Shown here piece after piece: positions 9,122 through 20,608 of a DNA stretch of 52,643 nt. The position numbers and the translations under genes are program-made. Position 1 is the first letter of the stretch. Every line of letters starts with the position of its first letter. A model generated the notes under the pieces. That model did not search any database, had not been told where the DNA came from, and saw only the letters and a program-made list of their open reading frames with translations. The DNA is taken from the NCBI GenBank assembly GCA_009993045.1, contig JAACUG010000071.1, positions 1 to 52,643 of the forward strand. The letters are read 5' to 3'. Origin of the DNA: Cyanobacteria bacterium CG_2015-22_32_23 (GTDB lineage: Bacteria > Cyanobacteriota > Cyanobacteriia > Cyanobacteriales > Cyanobacteriaceae).

Positions 9122-9313
9122 AAAATTATTTGTAGGTTATTTTAACTTTTTTTTCTCTTTTTTTCCTTATTTTCGTCATCTTCGCTATTTCCCCTCTCTC
9201 TTTTATCCCATATCTTCTAATTATTTTGGGATCAGATTGAACCAGTCCATGATAATCTTGATAGTGGCAAATTTTATTATAAATTAACATTTACGAAAGT
9301 AAATTAAAAATAA

Positions 9314-10771
<1,458 letters not shown>

Positions 10772-10781
10772 TAATTCATCG

Positions 10782-10798
10782 GGTGGGCATTGCCCACC
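10782..10798. repeat. Palindromic repeat GGTGGGCATTGCCCACC between atpD and atpC
   Basis: A stem of at least 7 bp (GGTGGGC / GCCCACC) with loop ATT lies 10 bp after the atpD stop. The same core, GTGGGCATTGCCCAC, lies 6 bp after frr at 28891-28905. There is no T-run after this copy, so it is not a classical terminator; it may stabilise the atpD message or attenuate atpC. It looks like a dispersed REP-like element. Confidence 0.75.
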
Positions 10799-10847
10799 AA
10801 GTCCATATTAAGGAAAAAATTTTAAATCTTAAATTTACAATCACATT

Positions 10848-11249
10848 ATGACTTTAACCGTAAGAATAATTACACCCGATAAGATTGTCTGGGATGAAAC
10901 TGCTCAAGAGGTTATTTTACCTAGTGGTAGCGGACAATTAGGAATTTTAACAGATCATGCTCCTTTATTAACTAATCTTGAAATTGGTGTCTTACGAGTA
11001 CGCGCTAATAAAGATTGGAAATCTATTGCTATTATGGGCGGTTTTGCGGAAGTCGAAAATAATGAAGTCAAAATCCTCGTTAATGGTGCACAGTTAGGAG
11101 ATTCTATTAATAAAGAAGAAGCTCAAACCGACTTAAATCAAGCTCAAACTGCTCTTGATCAGGCTAAAGCTACTGGCGATCGCCGTCAAGAAATGAAAGC
11201 GACTCAAAATCTAAAAAAAGCAAAAGCTAGACTACAAGCGGCTAGTTGA
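10848..11249 (+). CDS. atpC: F-type ATP synthase subunit epsilon
   Basis: This 133-residue subunit belongs to the F1 central stalk and inhibits wasteful ATP hydrolysis. The N-terminal beta-sandwich has typical motifs ([56 protein letters not shown]), and the C-terminal helical hairpin ([18 protein letters not shown]) is complete. It is named atpE in chloroplasts. It follows atpD by 76 bp and is presumably cotranscribed. Confidence 0.97.
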   Translation: MTLTVRIITPDKIVWDETAQEVILPSGSGQLGILTDHAPLLTNLEIGVLRVRANKDWKSIAIMGGFAEVENNEVKILVNGAQLGDSINKEEAQTDLNQAQTALDQAKATGDRRQEMKATQNLKKAKARLQAAS

Positions 11250-11368
11250 TAATTAACAATTAACAATTAACAAGGTTTTTAATTTTTTAAAATTTACATC
11301 TCCTATCCTTTACTGATTACTCATTACTGATTACTCATTACTGATTACTCATTACTCATTACTCATTA
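11249..11368. repeat. Heptamer arrays between atpC and znuB
   Basis: Two 7-bp-period arrays fill the gap between the convergent atpC and znuB genes. At 11250-11273 an AATTAAC-type unit repeats about three times. At 11311-11368 units of TTACTGA and TTACTCA alternate for about eight copies. Both have the same period but different sequences. They match the short tandemly repeated (STRR) class known in cyanobacteria. Confidence 0.85.
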
Positions 11369-11402
11369 ATTTTATGATTCACTCAGGTTAAAATTAATGG
11401 TT

Positions 11403-12206
11403 TTACCTAAACCTAGATTTAATACCTAAACTTAAAAAGTAAGCAAATCCTGACACCACAATAATTGTTGCACCAGAAGTTAAGTTGAATGTATAAGACA
11501 ATCCTAAGCCAATTAAAATAAAAATAACTCCCAAAATACTGCTTAATACCATCATTTGTTTTATTTCCCCTACAAATTGATTAGCAACGGCTGGAGGAAT
11601 AGTTAGTAAAGCAATTACCATAATTAAGCCAACTACTTGCATCACCATGACGATGGTTAAAGCGATGGCACTAATTAACATCAAGTATAATCCATTAACG
11701 GGTATATTTCGAGTAGTTGCAAAAATAGGATCAAATGAAATTGCTAATAATTCTTTATAAAATAACCAGATCATGATGATGATAATTACATCTAAAATTA
11801 ACATAATTAGTAGGTCACTTCTAGGCACAGCTAAAATACTCCCAAAAAGATAACTCATCAAATTGGCTTTATAGCCCTTCGTCAAGTCGATAAGAATGAT
11901 ACCGATACCCATACCAATAGCCCACATTGTGCCGATAATAGTATCTGTTCTTTCCTTTGTATATTTTTCCACTAAACCCATTCCTAACCCTGAAAATACC
12001 GCAAATATCATCGCCCCAAGAATAGGATTAAAACCTAAAAAGTAACCTAAACCGATGCCACCATAAGCAGAATGGGCAATACCACCGCTAATAAAAACAA
12101 TACGGTTAACTACGACAAAAGTACCGATAATACCACAGGCAATACTAACTAAAATACCTGCGGCAATGGCATTTTGCATAAACTCTAGTTGTAAGACTTC
12201 AATCAT
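11403..12206 (-). CDS. znuB: Zinc ABC transporter permease
   Basis: A 267-residue ABC-3 family membrane protein with about seven to eight hydrophobic segments. It has the typical start FMQNAIAAGILVSIACGIIGTFVVVNR and the motif GGIAHSAYGGIGLGYFLG, which matches the conserved 'ISHAVLPG' region. It forms the inner-membrane channel for zinc with ZnuC and ZnuA. It is the last gene of the znuA-znuC-znuB operon, 52 bp after znuC. A manganese specificity cannot be fully excluded from the permease alone; the His-rich binding protein next to it favours zinc. Confidence 0.92.
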   Translation of the reverse strand: MIEVLQLEFMQNAIAAGILVSIACGIIGTFVVVNRIVFISGGIAHSAYGGIGLGYFLGFNPILGAMIFAVFSGLGMGLVEKYTKERTDTIIGTMWAIGMGIGIILIDLTKGYKANLMSYLFGSILAVPRSDLLIMLILDVIIIIMIWLFYKELLAISFDPIFATTRNIPVNGLYLMLISAIALTIVMVMQVVGLIMVIALLTIPPAVANQFVGEIKQMMVLSSILGVIFILIGLGLSYTFNLTSGATIIVVSGFAYFLSLGIKSRFR

Positions 12207-12258
12207 AATTGATAATTAAGGATAGAGGGGAAATTTTTTCTCTCAAATTACGGTAAAT

Positions 12259-13014
12259 CTAGGAATTGTGTTCAGGTAAAATACGATGAGGAATACCATG
12301 AGCGATTAAATCTATGGGACATTGATAAGTTTCTTGTATCATTTGAGAAGTAATGATTTTGTCTTGGTGATAATGTAAAGTACGATTTAAACAAGCAATG
12401 GTTTTTACATAGGTAGAAATGGCGGCTAAATCGTGGGAAATCAATAAAATCGTGATATATTCGTTTAATTCTTTGAGCAATTCATAGATATTATTTTGAA
12501 TTTTTGAGTCAATGTTGGCGGTAGGTTCATCTAAAAGTAAGATACTAGGTTGACTAGCTAAAGCACGCGCAATATATACCCTTTGTCTTTCACCTCCCGA
12601 TAATTCACCAATGGGACGATTTCTTAACTTTATCATGCCCACTTGTTCTAAACAATGGGTAACTATTTCTTCATCTTTACGGTTATAACTCTTAAATAAA
12701 TGACTTTTTGACAATCTTCCCATTCTGACGACATCTTCTACTAAGATAGGAAAAGCTCGATCAAATTCCAAAACTTGAGGTACATAACCGATATATTTCC
12801 TACCTTGAGAAACAGGATAATTCATGATAGAAATTTGTCCAGATTTAGGAGTAATTAAACCTAATAAAGTTTTTAATAATGTGCTTTTTCCTGCTCCATT
12901 TGGCCCTATTATGCCAATAAAATCTAATTCATTTACTTGAAAATTGATATTTTCTAAAACATTCTGTTTACCATAATTAACATAAATATTTGATAATTTT
13001 ATTACTCCATTCAT
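12259..13014 (-). CDS. znuC: Zinc ABC transporter ATP-binding protein
   Basis: The 251-residue ATPase of the metal importer. Walker A is GPNGAGKST, the signature is LSGGERQRVYIARAL, Walker B is ILLLDEPTANID, and the H-loop is LLISHDL. The GPNGAGKSTLLKTLLGL pattern and the length fit the metal-type ABC-3 importer ATPases. It sits between znuA and znuB on the same strand. ATG start at 13014. Confidence 0.93.
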   Translation of the reverse strand: MNGVIKLSNIYVNYGKQNVLENINFQVNELDFIGIIGPNGAGKSTLLKTLLGLITPKSGQISIMNYPVSQGRKYIGYVPQVLEFDRAFPILVEDVVRMGRLSKSHLFKSYNRKDEEIVTHCLEQVGMIKLRNRPIGELSGGERQRVYIARALASQPSILLLDEPTANIDSKIQNNIYELLKELNEYITILLISHDLAAISTYVKTIACLNRTLHYHQDKIITSQMIQETYQCPIDLIAHGIPHRILPEHNS

Positions 13015-13161
13015 AAATTTTTATATCTTAGAGGTATTGCTCACAATAATGACTATTTTATTTACTTAAAATTAATGATAAAAATCCGTTAAAATTATTC
13101 ATAAATTTGCTTATATTTTCTTATTTATCCTAACTTAATCTTCCTTTAAACTTAGTTATTT

Positions 13162-14184
13162 TTATTTCATTGATTGAGATAGTTTATCAGCCACTTGTAA
13201 TAAATTTTCTGACCAATTTGGGGCTAAATCATCTAAAATTACAACTTCTGCGTTAATGGCTTTGGCTAATGTTTCAACAGTTTTTTGACTAAATTGAGGT
13301 TGGGCAAAAATAACGTTAATATTATCTTCTTTTGCTTGTTTAATTAGACTCGCTAAAGTGGTGGAAGTAGCTTCTTGTCCTTCAAATTCAATGGATATTT
13401 GTTCTAGGTTATAATCTTTGGCAAAATAACCCCATGCTGGATGATAAATCATGAATTTTCGTTTATTTACATTAGCAAATTTTTCTGTTATTTGTTGATC
13501 TAATGTTTCAATTTCTGTGATAAATGTAGCCAAATTTTTTTGATAAATAGCTTGATTTTTAGGATCAAGTTTTACTAATTCTTGATAAATATTTTCTGCT
13601 TGAATTTTAGCTAATTTAGGAGATAACCAAATATGAGGATCAAGGCTTTCTTTTTCTCCTTCTTTACCCTCTGCTTTTTCATCTGTATGATTTTCATCTG
13701 TATGATTTTCATCTGTATGATCTTCATCCTGATGATTTTCATTTTCATGGTCATGATGATGCCCTATCATGGCTATTTTTTCAATACCTTTCCCAGAATT
13801 AATAATAGGAATTTGTGGATTTGCTGACTTAATTTTCTCTAACCATACTTGTTCAAAAGGCACTCCAATACTAATATAAGCAGAAGAATTACTTAAGTTA
13901 GCTAATTGTTGGGGTAAAGGCTCATAAGTTTCTGCCGATGCCCCCGGCTCAACCATGACATTTACATTGACTAATTCTCCCCCAATTTTCTCTACAAAAT
14001 ATTTTTGAGGTAAAAGGCTTACTGTCAAATTTAGTTTATTTTCACTAGGATTAGATACAGTTTCTTCAATATTTGTATTTGTTGAAGATAAATTTTCTAT
14101 TTTTTTTTCTTGATTACATCCTACTAAGTTAAATAAAGTACAAATTAATAATAAGTTAATCAATTTATAGTTAAAAATTCTCAT
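13162..14184 (-). CDS. znuA: Zinc-binding lipoprotein of the ABC importer
   Basis: A 340-residue periplasmic zinc-binding protein of cluster A-I. The signal peptide ends with the lipobox LVGC (Cys23), so it is membrane-anchored. A mobile acidic/His loop around residues 140-170 (HHHDHENENHQDEDH followed by three DENHT repeats) marks it as zinc-type; this loop is encoded by 15-bp tandem repeats at about 13681-13740. The metal ligands are the His in DPHIWLSPK and the later IYHPAWGYFA and VILDD segments. It is first in the znu operon and probably controlled by Zur. A 7-bp AT-rich dyad (14196-14202/14210-14216) lies upstream, but is too weak to call an operator. Confidence 0.93.
   Translation of the reverse strand: MRIFNYKLINLLLICTLFNLVGCNQEKKIENLSSTNTNIEETVSNPSENKLNLTVSLLPQKYFVEKIGGELVNVNVMVEPGASAETYEPLPQQLANLSNSSAYISIGVPFEQVWLEKIKSANPQIPIINSGKGIEKIAMIGHHHDHENENHQDEDHTDENHTDENHTDEKAEGKEGEKESLDPHIWLSPKLAKIQAENIYQELVKLDPKNQAIYQKNLATFITEIETLDQQITEKFANVNKRKFMIYHPAWGYFAKDYNLEQISIEFEGQEATSTTLASLIKQAKEDNINVIFAQPQFSQKTVETLAKAINAEVVILDDLAPNWSENLLQVADKLSQSMK
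13681..13740. repeat. 15-bp tandem repeat inside znuA His loop
   Basis: Four in-frame 15-bp units (three nearly identical, the fourth diverged) encode repeated Asp-Glu-Asn-His-Thr on the minus strand. Copy number changes would lengthen or shorten the metal-binding loop without breaking the frame. Confidence 0.85.
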
Positions 14185-14302
14185 ACATAACCAAAATAAT
14201 TACACTAATTAATTATAACTAAAAGGCTTAAATACTTGTATGTTTAGGTGTTCAGATGATCATAAATAAAGGGATTAGAAAAAAAGATTATCAAAAATTT
14301 TA

Positions 14303-15091
14303 TTATTTATTACCATTAATTAATCCTCGTCTATTTTTCTCATTAACAGAAGATTTCATAAACTTAATTAAATGATTTATATGCTCATTGTCACATAGAG
14401 GCTCTAATGATTCAAGAGCTTGATTAATCGTTAATCCTGATTTATAAAGGATTTTATAGGCTTTTTTTAACAATGCAATTTCTTCAGTGTCAAAATTATT
14501 GCGTTTTAATGCTACAAGATTGAGCGATCGCACATGAGAGGGATTACCTTCTACTAACATATAAGGTGGTACATCTCGATCAATTCGACTCATACCGCCT
14601 AACATAGCCATTTTACCAACTTTGACAAACTGATGAATACCCAACATTCCACCGATCACTGCTTTAGATTCTATCTCCACATGACCAGCTAAAGCTACGG
14701 AATTAGCGATAACAATACCATCCCCTAAAAGACAATTATGCGCCACATGAACATAAGCCATCAAGAGATTATCATTACCGATAACGGTTTCTTCTTCTTC
14801 TCCTGTAGCACGATTAACGGTAACATATTCACGGATAGTATTACCATGTCCAATTTTTACCGAACTTTTACCGCCTTTATACTTCAAATCTTGAGGAGGT
14901 AAACCTAAAGCAGCACCCGGGAATATTTGATTATTACAACCGATTTCAATAGGTCCATTAATAACTACATTAGCACCGATAACAGTATTTGCACCAATTT
15001 TAACATCAGCACCGATAACTACATTAGGGGCAATTTCCACGGAAGGATCTAATTCAGCTTTTTTGTCGATAATAGCAGTAGGATGTATCAC
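14303..15091 (-). CDS. lpxA: UDP-N-acetylglucosamine acyltransferase
   Basis: LpxA puts the first acyl chain on UDP-GlcNAc in lipid A synthesis. The 262 residues have hexapeptide repeats (left-handed beta-helix) through residue 190 and a helical C-terminal domain. The catalytic His segment YVHVAHNCLLG and the GIHQFVKVGKMAMLGG and MLVEGNPSHVRSLNLVALKRN segments are characteristic. The start is GTG at 15091. fabZ lies just upstream on the same strand, the usual pairing. Whether the cyanobacterial product is a canonical lipid A precursor is not known from sequence. Confidence 0.95.
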   Translation of the reverse strand: MIHPTAIIDKKAELDPSVEIAPNVVIGADVKIGANTVIGANVVINGPIEIGCNNQIFPGAALGLPPQDLKYKGGKSSVKIGHGNTIREYVTVNRATGEEEETVIGNDNLLMAYVHVAHNCLLGDGIVIANSVALAGHVEIESKAVIGGMLGIHQFVKVGKMAMLGGMSRIDRDVPPYMLVEGNPSHVRSLNLVALKRNNFDTEEIALLKKAYKILYKSGLTINQALESLEPLCDNEHINHLIKFMKSSVNEKNRRGLINGNK

Positions 15092-15208
15092 GGTTCGTAA
15101 AAATTAATTGTATATTGAATGAAAAGTAAATAGAAAATGGACAAAAAAAATATCAGAAAATTAAGGTGATTTTAAAATATACAATTTATCTCATTTCGGT
15201 ACGAAAAA

Positions 15209-15688
15209 TTAATCAAAAAGAGAAAATAACATTTCTGCTTCTACCACCAATTGCCCATCAACGAAACCTTGCCCTTGCATTTTGGCGATGCGATTACGTT
15301 TAAAAGCAAGTAACTCGACTGTCATAATTAACTGATCACCGGGGATAACTGGGCGACGAAAACGAGCTTTATCAACTCCCCCATAAACAAAAAATTTGCC
15401 TTTCATACCGGGTAATAAAGTTAAAACAATTCCCCCAACTTGTGCCATAGCTTCTAATTGTAAAACACCTGGCATAATGGGATTATTAGGAATATGTCCT
15501 TGAAAAAAAGGTTCATTGATGGTAAGATTTTTAATACCAGTAGCTTTTTTCCCCGCAGTGTAATCAATTATGCGATCAACTAAAGCAAAAGGGTAACGAT
15601 GGGGTAATAATTCTTGAATTTCCTTGATATAGAAAGTTGTTTGGTTATTTTGTTCTAAATCTTGTTCTTTTTCTGGTATTTGTTCCAT
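15209..15688 (-). CDS. fabZ: 3-hydroxyacyl-[ACP] dehydratase
   Basis: A 159-residue hot-dog-fold enzyme that dehydrates 3-hydroxyacyl-ACP in fatty-acid elongation. The motif [14 protein letters not shown] holds the catalytic His, and [17 protein letters not shown] holds the catalytic Glu. The extra N-terminal 20 residues are acidic and Gln-rich and are common in cyanobacterial FabZ. It lies upstream of lpxA with a gap of about 115 bp. ATG start at 15688. Confidence 0.96.
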   Translation of the reverse strand: MEQIPEKEQDLEQNNQTTFYIKEIQELLPHRYPFALVDRIIDYTAGKKATGIKNLTINEPFFQGHIPNNPIMPGVLQLEAMAQVGGIVLTLLPGMKGKFFVYGGVDKARFRRPVIPGDQLIMTVELLAFKRNRIAKMQGQGFVDGQLVVEAEMLFSLFD

Positions 15689-15777
15689 TGATAATTATTT
15701 CCTTTCATATGCTTGTCAATGAGTCTTAATTAGAATATCACGAACCAGTAAAATAGAAAATAACAGAGAATCAGGGA

Positions 15778-16824
15778 TTAGGGTTGAAAAGTAAGACTAT
15801 CAGATTTTTGTAATGTATTGATATTCTCGTTTCCTGTGCAAAATAACACTGTTTTAATTTCCTCATTAAGCAACTCAACTAATTCTTCTAATGCTTCCAC
15901 CGATACCATCGCAGCTTTTAAGAAAGGATAAGCCAAACCTACAACATCCGCACCTAAAGCCAATAATTTTGCCACTTCTAAACCGTTACGGATACCTCCT
16001 GAAGCAATTAAAGGAATATTCGGATATTTTTTGGCAATGTCTGCTATACAATGGGCGGTAGGGATACCCCAATTAGCAAAGGTTTTACCCAATTCTCTTT
16101 TTAATTTATTGTCGCTTCTTTCGCTTTCTACCATTGCCCATGATGTACCCCCAGCACCAGCTACGTCAATAGCTTTTACTCCCATATTGATTAATTTTTC
16201 TGCCATAACTGCACTAATACCGTTACCGACTTCTTTCACCATAACAGGCACGGGCATTTTTTCACATAAAACACCGATTTTAGCTAACAAGTCTTGAAAG
16301 TTAGTGTCTCCTTCTGGTTGGATACATTCTTGTAAGGGATTAAGATGGAGAATTAATGCGTCTGCTTCTAATATTTCCACTAATTTTAAGCATTCACGCC
16401 ATGTATAACCATAATTTAATTGTACTGCTCCAATATTAGCTAATAATAATATATCAGGAGTTTGCCATCGCACTTGAAAAGTTTTGGCTATATCGGGTTT
16501 TTCGATGATAACACGTCCTGAACCGATACCCATAGCTAAACGGTATTTTTGAGCGATAATAGCTAAACGTTGATTAATTAATTGAGCATTTTCTGTACCT
16601 CCTGTCATAGATGAAATTAATAAAGGAGAATCTAATTTTTTGCCTATAAATTGTGTCGAAATATCAATATTTTTATAATCTAATTCAGGTAAACAACAAT
16701 GAGTAAAAGTATATTTATCTAATCCATTTTTGACTTGATTAAACTGTACTTTTTCATCTAAACAAATACGAATATGATCATCTTTTCTAGCTTGAGTTTC
16801 GGTCAAATTATTCTGATTGTTCAT
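15778..16824 (-). CDS. fni: Type 2 isopentenyl-diphosphate delta-isomerase
   Basis: This FMN- and NADPH-dependent TIM-barrel enzyme interconverts IPP and DMAPP for carotenoid, phytol and quinone synthesis. The 348 residues contain [10 protein letters not shown] at the N-terminus, [33 protein letters not shown], and a phosphate-binding [18 protein letters not shown] segment, all typical of the family. Cyanobacteria mostly have this type 2 enzyme. It ends 89 bp from fabZ and is 9 bp downstream of surE on the same strand, so surE-fni may be cotranscribed. Confidence 0.95.
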   Translation of the reverse strand: MNNQNNLTETQARKDDHIRICLDEKVQFNQVKNGLDKYTFTHCCLPELDYKNIDISTQFIGKKLDSPLLISSMTGGTENAQLINQRLAIIAQKYRLAMGIGSGRVIIEKPDIAKTFQVRWQTPDILLLANIGAVQLNYGYTWRECLKLVEILEADALILHLNPLQECIQPEGDTNFQDLLAKIGVLCEKMPVPVMVKEVGNGISAVMAEKLINMGVKAIDVAGAGGTSWAMVESERSDNKLKRELGKTFANWGIPTAHCIADIAKKYPNIPLIASGGIRNGLEVAKLLALGADVVGLAYPFLKAAMVSVEALEELVELLNEEIKTVLFCTGNENINTLQKSDSLTFQP

Positions 16825-16833
16825 TATTAAAAT

Positions 16834-17544
16834 TTATATATTATTAATATCGATTCCACAATTTAAACTAATTAAACTAATAGCAATATTACCACTAAAA
16901 CAGACATCAACATCAGTATTAGGAGAGGAAATTCTTTGATTATATTTTCCTTGATAAGTATATTGATTATTTTCTATTTTAAAACTTAAGGGTAAAGGAT
17001 CAATACTCGGTGGACAAAATATTATTTTTGGTTCAGGAAAATCAGTATTAATAGGAGGTAAATTAACATTCCAAAAACATCCTTTAGGTAGTTTTTTTGA
17101 TAATAATAAATCTAATACTTTTTCTGTTAATTGAGTAGCGAAATGCCAATCAATTTTTAACGGTGATTTCATCACATGGGAAATAGCAATGGCAGAAACA
17201 CCTAAAATAGTAGCTTCTCTTACGGCGGCTACTGTACCAGAATTATATATATCAACTCCTAAATTTCCTCCAGCATTAATGCCAGATACAACATAATTAC
17301 CATGAGGACATAAATAACTTAAAGCAATGCGAGTACAATCTACTGGAGTACCTTCAACGGCATATTCTTGATCATTATTTTTAGTAACAGTAATCGGTTT
17401 TTTGGTAGTAAATTGATGACCACAACCTGATAATTGCTGGGTTGGTGCTACTATAAATTTATTCCCTTTTATGGCTTGTTTTAATGCTTTAATTCCTTCT
17501 GCATTGATACCATCATCATTAGTTAAAATAAATGTTTTTTCCAT
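16834..17544 (-). CDS. surE: 5'/3'-nucleotidase SurE
   Basis: SurE is a cytosolic metal-dependent nucleotidase and polyphosphatase. The N-terminal TNDDG (Asp10, Asp11) binds the metal, and the loop SGINAGGNLGVDIYNSGTVAA is the family signature. I set the start at ATG 17544 (MEKTFILTNDDG); a TTG four codons upstream at 17556 is possible but would add an atypical N-terminus. Length is 236 residues, within family range. It precedes fni by 9 bp. Confidence 0.93.
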   Translation of the reverse strand: MEKTFILTNDDGINAEGIKALKQAIKGNKFIVAPTQQLSGCGHQFTTKKPITVTKNNDQEYAVEGTPVDCTRIALSYLCPHGNYVVSGINAGGNLGVDIYNSGTVAAVREATILGVSAIAISHVMKSPLKIDWHFATQLTEKVLDLLLSKKLPKGCFWNVNLPPINTDFPEPKIIFCPPSIDPLPLSFKIENNQYTYQGKYNQRISSPNTDVDVCFSGNIAISLISLNCGIDINNI

Positions 17545-17778
17545 TAAAGTTTTCAATAATAAGTTTATTAATTAATATTAAAATTAAATCTATTATACCA
17601 TCTTTAGATAATTTGTAATAATATATTATATATTAACTATTTAAACTAAAATGAGAAGAGAAAAAATAGAAATCTTTTTTAAATTTACCTTCTTTATAAG
17701 ACATAATATTCTTCTTTTCTTTAGTTTATTTTTAATGATCTATTATTTTGATACTTATTTATTATCCATTAATCAAAA

Positions 17779-18975
17779 ATGCTTGATTTAGCCAAATTAG
17801 CTCAACAAATGCCAAATATAGGGTTAGAAATGCAAAAAGACGCTCTAGCTAGTGTTGAAAGGTTAAAACTAGCCCAATCTGTCCTTATCAAAACAGTAAA
17901 ATCACAGAATCTTTTTATCAAAATACAAGAAGAATGGTGCGATCGCCTAATTTTTACTCCAGCAACTCCCCTAGAGCCGATTACTACTTGTATTGATATA
18001 GAATTAGCTGAATTTAACCATAGCGTGTTTTCTGCCGATGGCTCACAAATTGCCCCATCTCATCATGAAATTGCTTATTGTTATTTAATCAATATTGGTA
18101 GAATTATGCTACATTATGGGCAAAATTTACATCCTCTTTTAGATACCTTACCCGAAATTTATTATAAACCTGAAGATTTATACGTCTCTCGAAAATGGGG
18201 AATTCGCACAGAAGAATGGATGAGTTATAAACGCACCGTGGCAGAGGCTGAAGTCTTAGCAGAGATGGCTTGTACTTGGGTTAATCCTCCCGGTGCTCAT
18301 TTTAACATCCCCAACTTAGCCATGACAGACGGTTCTTTGATATTCTGGTTTTTAGAAACCATCGCAATGGAAGCTAGAGAGCAAATTTTAACTCCTATTT
18401 TACAAGCATGGCAACAGCTACAAGAGGCTAAAATTCCTTTCGTTGGTTATATCAGCGCTTCTCGGAGTATGGAAGCGGTTAACTTTTTGCGTCTTCCTCA
18501 ATGTGCCTACGAAAAACCCAATTGTGTGGCTTATTGCGGTGAAGAAATTAATAAAACTCCTTGTCAAAAAATTGAACCTATACGGGACGCTACTTTATGG
18601 AGTAGTATCTTAAAACCTCGCCAACGAAGTGCTATTTTTCGCAGTAATTCTCGTATTTTAGATTTATATGGAGAAGAACAATATATTTATTTTTGTTATC
18701 TTCATGTAGGCACAGAAGTCGCTCGTATCGAATTTCCGAGGTGGGTTGCCCAAGATTCTGCTTTACTTCATCAGGCTTTAAGTATTACTCTTACTCAAGT
18801 TAATAAAGGTTTTGGTTATCCTGTGGCTTTAGCTGAAGCCCATAATTTAGCAGTGGTTAAAGGTGGCGATCGCAGTCGTTTTTTTGCCTTGCTTGAAGAT
18901 CAAATGATTAGAGCTGGATTACATAATGTCGGTACATCCTATAAAGAAGCGCGTAAACGAGGTAGTATTGCTTAA
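17779..18975 (+). CDS. NurA domain protein, DNA repair nuclease-like
   Basis: A 398-residue NurA-type protein. NurA in archaea is a 5'-3' exo/endonuclease that works with HerA helicase in end resection. The first metal-binding motif VFSADGSQIAPSHHE (Asp87) and the second Asp in LAMTDGSLIFWFLE (near 183) are kept, and the C-terminal YPVALAEAHNLAVVKGGDRSRFFALLE matches the final conserved block. Cyanobacterial members are present without an obvious HerA neighbour, and none is seen here. Nuclease activity is inferred from the domain. Confidence 0.85.
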   Translation: MLDLAKLAQQMPNIGLEMQKDALASVERLKLAQSVLIKTVKSQNLFIKIQEEWCDRLIFTPATPLEPITTCIDIELAEFNHSVFSADGSQIAPSHHEIAYCYLINIGRIMLHYGQNLHPLLDTLPEIYYKPEDLYVSRKWGIRTEEWMSYKRTVAEAEVLAEMACTWVNPPGAHFNIPNLAMTDGSLIFWFLETIAMEAREQILTPILQAWQQLQEAKIPFVGYISASRSMEAVNFLRLPQCAYEKPNCVAYCGEEINKTPCQKIEPIRDATLWSSILKPRQRSAIFRSNSRILDLYGEEQYIYFCYLHVGTEVARIEFPRWVAQDSALLHQALSITLTQVNKGFGYPVALAEAHNLAVVKGGDRSRFFALLEDQMIRAGLHNVGTSYKEARKRGSIA

Positions 18976-19123
18976 TGATTTCAATGGTTTGAATATCTAA
19001 TGGAGGCAAGTTTGAGGTAAGGAAATCTTCCTTTTTCATGGCGAATAATTTAATTAGGGAAGACGTAATTGTCCATTGTCCTTTATTATGTTAAAAAAAG
19101 TTAAGTAAATCATCCAAATAATT

Positions 19124-19327
19124 ATGTATATGACTCCTAAAAGTGGCGTATTGCTACTTCTTGCTTGTGTAACTGCCATCGCCTCTGTAGGTTCTGTATT
19201 TGAATTAAGTTCTGGAATGCCACAATTAGGACAAACTAATACTGCCATTATCTTAACTATTAGTATTCCTTTAACCATTGTTTTATTTATTTTAGCGGTT
19301 ATGGATGCTAGAGCAAATTTAAAATAA
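19124..19327 (+). CDS. Small membrane protein of unknown function
   Basis: A 67-residue protein with two predicted transmembrane segments (LLLLACVTAIASVGSVF and AIILTISIPLTIVLFILAVM) separated by a short polar loop, and a charged tail (DARANLK). The pattern is that of small conserved thylakoid or plasma membrane proteins of cyanobacteria; I do not recognise the family. Two starts are possible, 19124 and 19130 (MTPKSG). It lies between the NurA gene and ureD. Confidence 0.6.
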   Translation: MYMTPKSGVLLLLACVTAIASVGSVFELSSGMPQLGQTNTAIILTISIPLTIVLFILAVMDARANLK

Positions 19328-19672
19328 GTAGGCAAAATAACAAAACCATAAAACAGTTTTATAAAAACTACATTAATAAAAAATGCTCAAAAAACGTTTT
19401 ATAAAAATATGACAATCCTATGTCAGTGATTAGAAAATAATCAGTTAATTTCTCCCCAAAGGATTAGAGGGCAAAATTTTTATAAATGATTTAGGAATGC
19501 TAAAGTCAAAATTTTTATGATTTTATCGAACTTTTTTGAGTAAAATAAAGTGTAATCTTTCTTTATAACTTAAATTAATTAACTAAAAATTTAGAGTAAA
19601 AAAGATAAAAATATGATTTTAAAAATAATCTATAAATAATGTCAAAAATGCCGAAATAAAAATTAAAAATAA
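19328..19672. other. 345-bp gap between the small membrane protein and ureD
   Basis: No gene or RNA is evident. The 12-mer GTTTTATAAAAA occurs twice (19356-19367 and 19396-19407), and the first copy is part of a perfect 6-bp dyad (AGTTTT / AAAACT at 19355-19369). This may be a weak terminator or protein-binding site, but it is AT-only and easily arises by chance. No canonical NtcA site (GTA-N8-TAC) was found near ureD. Confidence 0.4.
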
Positions 19673-20506
19673 ATGAATTTACCAACAAATTGGCATGGAA
19701 AAATTGATTTAGTTTATACTCATAGTGATGGTAAAACTGAGATAAAATCAGCTTTTTGCCAAGCACCTTTAAAAATTCAAAGAGCTTTTTATCCTGAAGG
19801 AAATTCCATCTGTTATAGTGTTATTTTACATACGGCTGGAGGTATTGTCGGTGGTGATATTTTAACTCAAAATATTTATTTATCTCCTAATTCTCATGTT
19901 TTAATTACAACTCCATCTGCTACTAAAATTTATCGTAGTGAAGAAAAAAAAGCAACTCAAGAAATACTGATTAAATTAGAAAATAATAGTTATTTAGAAT
20001 ATTTACCCCAAGAAATTATCGTTTTTAATAAGTCACAATTTCAACAAAAATTAAGAGTCGAATTAGGTAATAATGCTACTTGGTTAGGTTGGGAAATTAT
20101 CCGTTTTGGTAGAAGCGCACGAGGAGAAACTTTTACTGATGGTCAATGGCTCAATTATACTGAGGTATGGCAAGAAAATAAACCTCTGTGGATTGATAGA
20201 CAATCATTTTCAGGTGATAGTCAACTTTTTTCAGCAGTTAATGGTTTAGCGGATAAACCTGTTATTGGTAGCTTAATTTTTATTTCTAGTAACCCTGTTG
20301 AAGATTTTTTGCCATTTATTAAAGAATTAATTAATCGTAAATTTAATCAAATCACCCTAGGAGTAACTACCTTACAACAAGGAATATTGTGTCGTTATCA
20401 TGGTAATTCCGTTAGTGAAGCTAAAAATTGTTTAATAACTATATGGCAATTGCTGCGAAAAAAACAGGGTTTTAATTCTTTGATAAAACCTAGAGTTTGG
20501 TTATGA
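19673..20506 (+). CDS. ureD: Urease accessory protein UreD
   Basis: UreD (UreH) binds the urease apoprotein and serves as scaffold for nickel delivery with UreF and UreG. The 277-residue product matches the family in length and motifs: YPEGNSICYSVILHTAGGIVGGD near the N-terminus, ITTPSATKIYRS, and WLGWEIIRFGRSARGE in the middle. The other urease genes are not adjacent: ureC is 12 kb away and ureA, ureB, ureE, ureF and ureG are not in the window. Scattered urease genes are common in cyanobacteria. Confidence 0.95.
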   Translation: MNLPTNWHGKIDLVYTHSDGKTEIKSAFCQAPLKIQRAFYPEGNSICYSVILHTAGGIVGGDILTQNIYLSPNSHVLITTPSATKIYRSEEKKATQEILIKLENNSYLEYLPQEIIVFNKSQFQQKLRVELGNNATWLGWEIIRFGRSARGETFTDGQWLNYTEVWQENKPLWIDRQSFSGDSQLFSAVNGLADKPVIGSLIFISSNPVEDFLPFIKELINRKFNQITLGVTTLQQGILCRYHGNSVSEAKNCLITIWQLLRKKQGFNSLIKPRVWL

Positions 20507-20608
20507 TGATCTTTTTTTTGATGATTATGAATCTAAATAGTTAAGCTATAATGATTCAGATAAAATAGTGATCAATTCCAATAATTTATTATAAATCTAG
20601 TTAAAACT

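Noticed and set aside
9258-9283. TTGATA/TATAAA pair before atpD as a promoter
   Set aside because: The spacer is only 14 bp, outside the normal range.
14196-14216. 7-bp dyad upstream of znuA as a Zur operator
   Set aside because: It is pure A/T and does not match a recognisable Zur box; such dyads arise by chance here.
17651-17791. 46-codon hydrophobic ORF upstream of the NurA gene (starts ATG 17651)
   Set aside because: It is rich in Phe and Ile as expected from AT-rich DNA, has no ribosome binding site, and overlaps the NurA start.
19355-19407. Repeated GTTTTATAAAAA elements upstream of ureD as a regulator site
   Set aside because: A/T-only repeats of this length are expected in this composition; kept only as a note for the gap.
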